A stretch of DNA of 59,250 nucleotides from NCBI GenBank assembly GCA_019119815.1, contig DWWH01000061.1:1-59250 (forward strand), in the 5' to 3' direction. Every line of letters starts with the position of its first letter. Positions within the stretch are counted from its first letter, which is position 1. This document shows positions 53,649-59,250 of this stretch, in pieces. Origin of the DNA: Candidatus Eisenbergiella intestinipullorum (GTDB taxonomy: Bacteria; Bacillota; Clostridia; Lachnospirales; Lachnospiraceae). The notes below the pieces were generated by a model that saw only the letters and a program-made list of their open reading frames with translations, ran no database searches and was not told where the DNA came from. The position numbers and the translations under genes are program-made.

Positions 53649-53983
53649 GCGGTTTGAAAAAAAGAATGGAAGAACAGGAAAAAAAGAGGCAGGAAGCCGG
53701 CAGGCCATCTGCCGCGCGCTCCGGAGAAGGCCCGGAGCGCGTAAGAGCCTGCCGCCGCTGCCTCCTGTATGAAATGAGCGAAAGCGCGGATTATCAGAAT
53801 CTGTACGCTTATATCGAAGGACTGGAGGAAGAGATCCGCGCTCCTGAGCCCCTTTATCAGAGCAGGCTCAACCGCTGCCGGGAATGCAGCCTGCTGCTTT
53901 CCGGCATGTGCCGGGCTTGCGGCTGTTTCGTGGAGCTTCGGGCGGCCATCGCCGCAAACCGCTGCCCCTATGACAACTGGTAA
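53645..53983 (+). CDS. Cys-rich small protein (DUF6171-like)
   Basis: 112 residues. Three Cys clusters (CRRC; CREC; CRACGC with a later CPYDNW) suggest a zinc-binding fold. The middle contains [17 protein letters not shown]. The resemblance to the small DUF6171 proteins of Lachnospiraceae is from memory. The start used is a TTG overlapping the abfA stop; an ATG at 53666 is an equally possible start, and neither has a clear ribosome site, which fits translational coupling. Function is unknown. Confidence 0.7.
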
Positions 53984-54055
53984 ACCCAAACAGGCGGACG
54001 GAAGGAAGCCTTACGGCATGACAACGCTGCCAGAGCATTATGATCGGAGGAAGGA

Positions 54056-54982
54056 ATGATCCATATCAAATCACCGGAAGAAGGGGCGGCGCTGTTTAAG
54101 GCGCTGGGCTCGGATGTCCGCATTGCGATCGTTCAGGCGCTTCTGGAGGAACCGGACATGAGCATGAACGAGCTGGCGGGAAAGCTGAACATCACCGCCG
54201 GAGCGCTGACGGGCCATGTGAAGAAGCTGGAGGAATGCGGCATCCTGAGAGTGAGTACGGAGGGAGCCGGGCACGGCAATGTAAAGCGCTGCTGTGTGGC
54301 GCCGGAGAAGATTCTCATCGAGCTTCAGCCGAAAAGCAGAAAAAAAAATACCTGGCAGGTCTCTCTGAAGGTGGGGCAGTTCTCGGAGTGCGAGGTCTGG
54401 CCCACCTGCGGCATGGCGTCGAAGGACGCCCTGATCGGAGAGCTGGATGACGTGCGCTATTTTTCCCATCCCGACCGCTTCGGGGCGGACATCCTTTGGA
54501 TCGGGCGGGGCTATGTGGAATATACGGTGCCCTGCTTCATCCCGCCGGGCAGCAGGATCGACTGCATCACCGTGTCTGCGGAGATCTCCAGCGAAGCGCC
54601 TGGGGTGAACGAAGTCTGGCCCTCCGACATCAGCTTCTCCATAAACGGCGTTCTTCTGGGAAAATGGACCTCGCCCGGGGACTTCGGAAACCGGCGGGGG
54701 CGCCTCAATCCGGAATGGTGGCATGACAGCCTGAATCAGTACGGCTTTCTGAAAATGCTGACGGTGAGCAAAGAGGGAACCTTCATCGACGGAAGGAAGC
54801 TTTCCGACGTGACGCCGGAGGAGCTTTCCCCGGATGTGCACAAGGGGTTGCGTCTGCGTTTTTCCGTGGACAGCGACTCTGAGCATGTGGGCGGAATGAC
54901 CCTGTTCGGACGCTCCTTCGGCAATTATGAAAAGGACATCGAGGTGCGGATGGACTACAGCCAGGCGGCTGAAAACGGCTGA
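54056..54982 (+). CDS. ArsR-type regulator fused to a C-terminal beta-sandwich domain
   Basis: 308 residues. Residues about 5-75 form an ArsR-like winged helix (ALFKALGSDVRIAIVQAL; MSMNELAGKLNITAGALTGH). There are no metal-binding Cys pairs of the ArsR/SmtB type in the DNA-binding helix. Residues about 100-305 are beta-rich (SINGVLLGKWTSPGDFG; VGGMTLFGRSFGNYE) and look like a jelly roll of the carbohydrate-binding type. It is placed directly after the arabinan genes in the same direction, so a sugar-responsive regulator of that module is likely. This is an inference. The ribosome site is GGAGGAATG with a short spacer. Confidence 0.75.
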   Translation: MIHIKSPEEGAALFKALGSDVRIAIVQALLEEPDMSMNELAGKLNITAGALTGHVKKLEECGILRVSTEGAGHGNVKRCCVAPEKILIELQPKSRKKNTWQVSLKVGQFSECEVWPTCGMASKDALIGELDDVRYFSHPDRFGADILWIGRGYVEYTVPCFIPPGSRIDCITVSAEISSEAPGVNEVWPSDISFSINGVLLGKWTSPGDFGNRRGRLNPEWWHDSLNQYGFLKMLTVSKEGTFIDGRKLSDVTPEELSPDVHKGLRLRFSVDSDSEHVGGMTLFGRSFGNYEKDIEVRMDYSQAAENG

Positions 54983-55038
54983 GTGCGGAGGCGTCGCCTG
55001 TTTATGCTTTTTTTATCAATTTTTCATAAAGCCTTTTC

Positions 55039-55067
55039 TTGTAATAGGGCGTGCTCTGGGGTATGAT
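55039..55067 (+). promoter_or_regulatory. sigma-A promoter of the DUF1700-like gene
   Basis: TTGTAA (55039-55044) and TATGAT (55062-55067) are 17 bp apart. The leader of about 24 bases carries the ribosome site GAAAGGACCAAGGAG. Confidence 0.75.
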
Positions 55068-55096
55068 ACCGTTAGAAAGGACCAAGGAGCATACCG

Positions 55097-55684
55097 ATGA
55101 CGAGAGCGGAATTTCTGGAAAGCCTGCGGCGCGCGCTGAACGGAAACATGTCGGCAGCGGCGGTGGAGGACAATATCCAATTTTACAGCAGTTATTTTTC
55201 GAGCCAGACGGCCCGGGGAAGAAGCGAGGCGGACGTGCTGAACGAACTGGGTGATCCCCGGATCCTGGCGCGGACGCTGATCGACGCGGCGGAACGGGCG
55301 GGAGATGCCCGTGCGCATGAGGCGAACGAGACGCAGTACCGGACATCCAATACGAGGACGGAATACGCCTCCGGAAGCGCATACAGAAGGGCCGGCGATG
55401 GACAGGGCCGGAGCGCGGCAGGGCAGAGCGCGGCCTGGAACGGTCAGAGCCGGCCGGGCGCGGACCGTGCTTTTCGCGGAAGCTTTTCCGGGGATCCCCG
55501 AACACAGGAGGGCGGACGGGAGCACAGAGTATTCCGTATTCCCGGCTGGCTTCTTCTCGTCATCATCCTTCTGATCCTGTTCGTGGTCATCAGTGCGGTG
55601 AGCTCTCTGGTATGGATGCTCCTGCCCTATGTGATTCCTGTGATCCTGGTGGTCTACATCGTCAAGCTGATCGGGAAAAAATAG
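55097..55684 (+). CDS. DUF1700-like membrane protein
   Basis: 195 residues. The N-terminal helical domain (1-70; FLESLRRALNG then ADVLNELGDPRILARTLI) is of the DUF1700/HAAS type, usually found in sporulation- or envelope-stress-related membrane proteins. A Gly/Ser/Arg-rich low-complexity linker runs from about 80 to 145. The protein ends in one long or two short hydrophobic segments (about 151-190) and a basic tail. Single gene with its own promoter. The exact role is unknown. Confidence 0.75.
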   Translation: MTRAEFLESLRRALNGNMSAAAVEDNIQFYSSYFSSQTARGRSEADVLNELGDPRILARTLIDAAERAGDARAHEANETQYRTSNTRTEYASGSAYRRAGDGQGRSAAGQSAAWNGQSRPGADRAFRGSFSGDPRTQEGGREHRVFRIPGWLLLVIILLILFVVISAVSSLVWMLLPYVIPVILVVYIVKLIGKK

Positions 55685-55841
55685 CGGTCAGGCGAATAAA
55701 AAAGAGAAAAGCCCACATACTACTCCTGTAACCGGGACGAGGGCCTCCGGAGGACGGACGCAGGATCCGTTCCCGGGAAGGCCGGGCCGGCGGACATCCG
55801 TCCGGCCGCTGCCGCGGAAAAGAAACAGGAGGATTGAACGT

Positions 55842-56006
55842 ATGTCAAAGAACGATTACAGCCAGAACAAGAGTCAGGGCAGCCAGAACAACAGTCAGAA
55901 TAACAGCCAGAGCTGCGACAGACAGAGCCAGAAGAACAAAACGGAAAACAGCAGTCAGAACAAGAGCAAAAACAGCTCTTCCGACTGCCATAAGAACAGC
56001 TACTGA
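55842..56006 (+). CDS. 54-residue Asn/Ser/Gln/Lys-rich low-complexity protein
   Basis: ATG at 55842 behind AACAGGAGGATTGAACG, a strong ribosome site. The product is almost only Asn, Ser, Gln and Lys, with recurring SQN and two Cys residues, and has no hydrophobic core. It is most likely disordered. Short proteins of this composition occur in clostridia and may be spore- or stress-associated, but that is a guess. The gene is separate from the DUF1700-like gene upstream. A GC-rich imperfect stem follows about 25 bases after the stop. Confidence 0.7.
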   Translation: MSKNDYSQNKSQGSQNNSQNNSQSCDRQSQKNKTENSSQNKSKNSSSDCHKNSY

Positions 56007-56098
56007 GGCCTTTGGCCCGGACAGAGGAAAGCGCCGCCCCGCATGGGACGGCGTTTCTGTGTGCCCGGCACGTAAGAAAAGCGTTCCGGCCTGAATCC

Positions 56099-56172
56099 GG
56101 CCCGTCCATCGCCGAAGGCGATCTGGAATGACGGGCCGGGTTCCTGTTCGCTGGCTTGCCAGTAACAGGAAC
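56099..56172. repeat. Divergent relative of the 131-bp repeat (second and third hairpins)
   Basis: GGCCCGT/ACGGGCC encloses an inner ATCGCC-GAA-GGCGAT stem and TGGAATG. Next comes GTTCCTGTT/AACAGGAAC. In the 131-bp copies the matching positions are an outer CCGGCC/GGCCGG, an inner stem with the same GAA loop, TGGAATG, and GTTACAGCT/AGCTGTAAC. Stems differ in sequence but stay paired, so the fold is kept. Confidence 0.55.
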
Positions 56173-56211
56173 TGCCCGGCAGCCGCCGGACAGCGAAATT
56201 TTCGGTAGTTA

Positions 56212-56240
56212 TTGACGCGGAAGTAAAAACCACGTAAGAT
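56212..56240 (+). promoter_or_regulatory. sigma-A promoter directly abutting the RlmL-type start codon
   Basis: TTGACG (56212-56217) and TAAGAT (56235-56240) are 17 bp apart. Only six bases separate the -10 from the ATG at 56247, so the predicted transcript begins at or next to the start codon. Confidence 0.7.
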
Positions 56241-56246
56241 AAGGGT

Positions 56247-57434
56247 ATGAAAAAATATGAACTGATCGCCCCCTGCCATTTCGGGCTGGAGGCCGTATTA
56301 AAAAGAGAGATCACGGATCTCGGCTATGATGTCATAAAGGTGGAAGACGGGCGGCTTACCTTTTTCGGGGATGAAGAGGCGGTAAGCCGCGCAAATGTGT
56401 TTCTGCGCAGCGCGGAGCGGATTCTGATCCAGGTTGGAGCCTTTCATGCGGAAACCTTTGAGGAGCTGTTCCAGGGAACCCTGGATCTGCCCTGGGAGGA
56501 ATACATACCGAAGGACGGAAGATTCTGGGTGGCCAAGGCTGCCAGCGTGAAGAGCAGACTGTTCAGTCCCTCCGACATCCAGTCCATCATGAAAAAGGCA
56601 ATGGTGGAGCGCTTAAAAAAGACCTATCATACGAACTGGTTTGAGGAGAGCGGCGAGAGCTTTCCGCTGCGTGTTTTTCTGAAAAACGATGAGGTGACCG
56701 TGGGCCTTGATACCACGGGGGAATCCCTGCACAAAAGAGGCTACCGGAAGCTGACGGCGAAGGCGCCCATCGCGGAGAATCTGGCCGCGGCGCTGATCAT
56801 GCTCACCCCATGGAGGGGGGACCGGATCCTGGTGGACCCCTTCTGCGGCAGCGGAACGATCCCCATTGAGGCCGCCATGATGGCGGTCAATATGGCGCCC
56901 GGCATGAACCGGAATTTTACCGCTTCTTCCTGGCAGCACGTGGTGGAAAAGCGCTGCTGGTACGACGCGGTGGACGAGGCCGCGGAGCTGATCGACATGA
57001 GCGCTGATACCGACATCCAGGGCTATGACATCGACGACAAAATGGTCATGATCGCCAGGGAAAACGCGAAGCTGGCGGGGGTGGAGGGAAAGATCCACTT
57101 CCAGAGGCGTCCCCTGTCCCAGCTGAGTCATCCGAAAAAGTACGGTTTTATCATCACCAATCCGCCTTATGGGGAACGTCTGGAGGAGAAGACGGCGCTT
57201 CCTGCCCTGTACCGGGAGCTGGGAGAACGTTTCGCGGCGCTGGACAGCTGGTCCATGTACCTGATCACCGCATATGAAAACGCCCAGCAGGACATCGGCC
57301 GGAAGGCAGATAAGAACCGCAAGATCTACAACGGCATGATGAAAACCCGGTTTTATCAGTATGCGGGGCCGAAGCCACCGAAAAGATCCCGTACGGGCGA
57401 AGGCGGCGCTGCGGGAAGAACGGAGAAAGGCTGA
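56247..57434 (+). CDS. THUMP-domain class I SAM-dependent RNA methyltransferase (RlmL/YpsC type)
   Basis: 395 residues. An N-terminal ferredoxin-like region and a THUMP RNA-binding domain (about 1-160) precede the Rossmann methyltransferase domain. The SAM-binding motif is VDPFCGSGTIPIEAA (about 192-206) and the catalytic TNPPYGER motif (about 306-313) marks an N-methyltransferase acting on 23S rRNA guanine. It is the short bacillary form without the RlmK domain. The basic C-terminal tail (PKPPKRSR) may bind RNA. No Shine-Dalgarno sequence fits before the ATG. It heads an operon with rdgB and the phosphoesterase. Confidence 0.92.
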   Translation: MKKYELIAPCHFGLEAVLKREITDLGYDVIKVEDGRLTFFGDEEAVSRANVFLRSAERILIQVGAFHAETFEELFQGTLDLPWEEYIPKDGRFWVAKAASVKSRLFSPSDIQSIMKKAMVERLKKTYHTNWFEESGESFPLRVFLKNDEVTVGLDTTGESLHKRGYRKLTAKAPIAENLAAALIMLTPWRGDRILVDPFCGSGTIPIEAAMMAVNMAPGMNRNFTASSWQHVVEKRCWYDAVDEAAELIDMSADTDIQGYDIDDKMVMIARENAKLAGVEGKIHFQRRPLSQLSHPKKYGFIITNPPYGERLEEKTALPALYRELGERFAALDSWSMYLITAYENAQQDIGRKADKNRKIYNGMMKTRFYQYAGPKPPKRSRTGEGGAAGRTEKG

Positions 57435-57482
57435 AGGCCGGCTGTTTCCGGCAGCAGGAAACAGTCCGGCAGGGAGGAAAAG

Positions 57483-58109
57483 ATGAGCAGGAGAATCCTA
57501 TTTGCGACAGGAAACGAGGGAAAGATGAAGGAGGTCCGCATGATCCTGGAGGATCTGGAAATCCCGGTGCTTTCCATGAAGGAAGCAGGGTTGGATCCGG
57601 ATATTGTGGAAGACGGGAGCAGCTTTGAGGAAAACGCCCTGATTAAGGCGAGGGCTGTCGCCGCCTGCGCCGGACCGCAGGACATCGTATTGGCAGACGA
57701 TTCCGGACTTGAGATCGATTATCTGAATCAGGAGCCGGGGATCTACTCCGCCCGTTATATGGGAGAGGACACCTCCTACCGGATCAAGAATGCGAACCTG
57801 ATCGAAAGGCTTTCCGGTGTTCCGAAGGAGCAGCGGACCGCCCGCTTTGTCTGCGCCATCGCCGCTGTGCTTCCGGAGGAAGAAAACGGAGCAGGGGAAA
57901 AAGAACGGGAATTCGTGTGCCGGGGAACCATCGAGGGCTATATCGGCTGGGAGGAAAGAGGGAGCAACGGCTTTGGATATGATCCCATTTTTTATGTGGA
58001 TGAATACGGCTGTTCCACAGCGGAGCTTCCCAGTGAGACGAAGAACCGGATCAGCCACAGAGGGAAGGCTCTGCGCCTGTGCAAAGAGCGCCTGAAGGAG
58101 CTCCTGTAG
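57483..58109 (+). CDS. rdgB: XTP/dITP diphosphatase (Ham1/RdgB family)
   Basis: 208 residues. The family start FATGNEGKMKEV, the ADDSGLEIDYL segment (metal-binding acidic residues), GYDPIF and the C-terminal ISHRGKAL are all present. It hydrolyses non-canonical purine triphosphates (XTP, ITP, dITP) to monophosphates in the cytoplasm and keeps them out of DNA and RNA. A small Glu/Gly-rich insertion lies near residues 137-147. The ribosome site is GGGAGGAAAAG. Its place upstream of a YfcE-type phosphoesterase is a common Firmicute arrangement. Confidence 0.96.
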   Translation: MSRRILFATGNEGKMKEVRMILEDLEIPVLSMKEAGLDPDIVEDGSSFEENALIKARAVAACAGPQDIVLADDSGLEIDYLNQEPGIYSARYMGEDTSYRIKNANLIERLSGVPKEQRTARFVCAIAAVLPEEENGAGEKEREFVCRGTIEGYIGWEERGSNGFGYDPIFYVDEYGCSTAELPSETKNRISHRGKALRLCKERLKELL

Positions 58110-58197
58110 GCCTATGGATATGCGTTCGCTTTTTGTTTTCCCGCGGCGGCCCGGACGGCCCGTGCGGGAATCCGCCAAGGAAGGACAGGGGAGACAG

Positions 58198-58677
58198 ATG
58201 AGAATCCTGATTATCAGCGATACCCACAGAAGAGATGAGAATTTCCTGAAAGTGATAGAGCGCATCAAGCCCATTGACATGCTGATTCACTGCGGCGATC
58301 TGGAGGAAAACGAGGCTGTTTTCCTGGAAAAGGCGGGCTGCCCGGCGCAGATCATTGCCGGAAACAACGATTTTTTTTCCAGCCTTCCCAGAGAGCGGGA
58401 ATTCAACATCGGAAAATACCGGGTCTGGCTCACGCATGGACACAATTACTATGTTTCCATGGGAGATACGATCTTGAAAGAGGAGGCCATCCTGCGCGGG
58501 GTGGACATCGTGATGTTCGGGCATACGCACAGGCCGGTGATCGAGATCGGAAAAACGCTGACTGCCGTCAATCCCGGAAGTCTGTCCTTCCCCCGTCAGG
58601 AGGGGAGAAGGCCCTCCTATATCCTGATGGAACTGGACAAAAACGGAGAGGCGCACTATCATTTGAATTTTCTGTAA
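58198..58677 (+). CDS. YfcE/MJ0936-family metallophosphoesterase
   Basis: 159 residues. Calcineurin-like metal motifs: DTH near residue 8, GDLEENE, GNND, and the GHTHRP and THGHN histidines. These bind two metals for phosphodiester hydrolysis. It is about the size of YfcE from E. coli and MJ0936. The start at 58198 follows AGGGGAGACAG; a 28-residue upstream extension is basic, not conserved in style and lacks a ribosome site. Last gene of the RlmL-rdgB operon. The physiological substrate is unknown. Confidence 0.93.
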   Translation: MRILIISDTHRRDENFLKVIERIKPIDMLIHCGDLEENEAVFLEKAGCPAQIIAGNNDFFSSLPREREFNIGKYRVWLTHGHNYYVSMGDTILKEEAILRGVDIVMFGHTHRPVIEIGKTLTAVNPGSLSFPRQEGRRPSYILMELDKNGEAHYHLNFL

Positions 58678-58695
58678 ATATTTTTAGAAAAAAAG

Positions 58696-58724
58696 TTGAC
58701 AACGCGGCAGCCGTATTATATAAT
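58696..58724 (+). promoter_or_regulatory. Perfect-consensus promoter of the tRNA array
   Basis: TTGACA (58696-58701) and TATAAT (58719-58724) are 17 bp apart, 35 bases upstream of tRNA-Pro. Confidence 0.9.
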
Positions 58725-58758
58725 AATTCCTGCGTCACGGCTAAGGGTGAGCAGAAAA

Positions 58759-58833
58759 CGGGGTGTGGCTCAGCTTGGCTAGAGCGCCTGGTTTGGGACC
58801 AGGAGGTCGCAGGTTCGAATCCTGTCACCCCGA
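58759..58833 (+). tRNA. tRNA-Pro(TGG)
   Basis: Acceptor CGGGGTG/CACCCCG, anticodon loop TTTGGGA with anticodon TGG, and T-arm GGTTCGAATCC. The 3' CCA is not encoded. Confidence 0.97.
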
Positions 58834-58846
58834 TTTCCTTTTTCCT

Positions 58847-58917
58847 GCGGGTGTAGTTCAATGGTAGAACACCAGCCTTCCAAGCTGGATACGTGGGTTC
58901 GATTCCCATCACCCGCT
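58847..58917 (+). tRNA. tRNA-Gly(TCC)
   Basis: Acceptor GCGGGTG/CACCCGC, anticodon loop CTTCCAA with anticodon TCC, and T-loop TTCGATT. Small D-loop as usual for tRNA-Gly. No encoded CCA. Confidence 0.97.
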
Positions 58918-59043
58918 TGCGGTAAGCCGGAGCTGTTCAGGCATCGGATTTCCCGCACAGACAGGCCATTCCGTAAGGAACAGGCGGTCCGGGCATTAGT
59001 CATAAGCCCTGCTGCATTATTGTTTGGTGTTTCCCTTTATTGT

Positions 59044-59117
<74 letters not shown>

Positions 59118-59146
59118 TTGCGGCAAGGGAACTGCCGCAGCCGTAT

Positions 59147-59221
59147 GGTGGGTATAGCGCAGTTGGTTAGCGCGCCAGATTGTGGCTCTGGAGGCCCAGG
59201 GTTCGAATCCCTGTATCCACC
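59147..59221 (+). tRNA. tRNA-His(GTG)
   Basis: Anticodon loop TTGTGGC with anticodon GTG. The extra 5' G at 59147 faces C73 at 59221, the identity element of tRNA-His. Acceptor GTGGGTA/TATCCAC with one G-U pair. Confidence 0.97.
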
Positions 59222-59225
59222 TTTT

Positions 59226-59250
59226 TGGGCTATCGCCAAGCGGTAAGGCA
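59226..59250 (+). tRNA. tRNA, 5' part only, probably tRNA-Gln(TTG)
   Basis: TGGGCTATCGCCAAGC followed by GGTAAGGCA matches the acceptor and D-arm of bacterial tRNA-Gln. The window ends before the anticodon, so the identity is by resemblance. Confidence 0.75.

Overview
The window reads as a chromosomal segment of a Gram-positive anaerobe of the Lachnospiraceae (class Clostridia). The support is consensus sigma-A promoters (TTGACA, 17 bp, TATAAT), strong AGGAGG ribosome sites, a SAM-I riboswitch ahead of metK, a rubredoxin/flavin-reductase fusion, many LplABC- and MalFG-type sugar transporters with lipoprotein binding proteins, and cytoplasmic plant-polysaccharide hydrolases. Species cannot be fixed from the sequence alone.

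Layout. 1-16 kb is mostly housekeeping: an SDR oxidoreductase plus flavin reductase-rubredoxin operon with a PerR-like box, a sugar nucleotidyltransferase plus galE, an MFS efflux gene with a folded leader, a decayed PD-(D/E)XK transposase gene, hemolysin III, a small alarmone synthetase, a hendecad coiled-coil membrane protein, a LysM/M23 cell-wall peptidase, murA, SAM riboswitch-metK and a metallo-beta-lactamase-fold protein. 17-34 kb is visibly richer in A+T and looks like an acquired catabolic island. It holds two paralogous ABC sugar importers, each with its own hydrolases (GH43 and GH2 with the first, GH51 with the second), around a GntR/LacI-hybrid repressor and a LacI repressor. The LacI repressor has an operator motif repeated at its own promoter and at the second importer. 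34-48 kb (GC-rich again) holds an AraC regulator divergent from a giant DUF5107-TPR protein, then a galactan module: LacI repressor, GH53 galactanase, an LplABC-type importer and a GH35 beta-galactosidase. TTGCGCAA operators lie at both LacI-controlled promoters. 48-50 kb holds a decaying ECF sigma factor and a repeat-rich partner protein. 50-55 kb is an arabinan module: two GH43 enzymes, a GH51 arabinofuranosidase and an ArsR-type regulator fused to a beta-sandwich domain. 55-59 kb is housekeeping: a DUF1700-like membrane protein, RlmL-type methyltransferase, rdgB, a YfcE-type phosphoesterase and a tRNA array (Pro, Gly, Arg, His, Gln).

How the genes work together. Oligosaccharides from pectin side chains (arabinan, galactan, arabinogalactan) would be imported by three ABC systems and cut inside the cell. 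None of the hydrolases has a signal peptide that I can see. Released galactose could enter metabolism through GalE. Each importer has its own local repressor, and for two of the LacI proteins the likely operators can be read directly from repeated palindromes.

The most interesting items are the 86-bp hairpin repeat that sits at exactly the same distance from two unrelated start codons, the three-hairpin 131-bp repeat, the DUF5107-TPR protein beside hydrolases, the two LacI operator systems, a sigma factor interrupted by an in-frame TGA, and an apparently leaderless RlmL-type gene.
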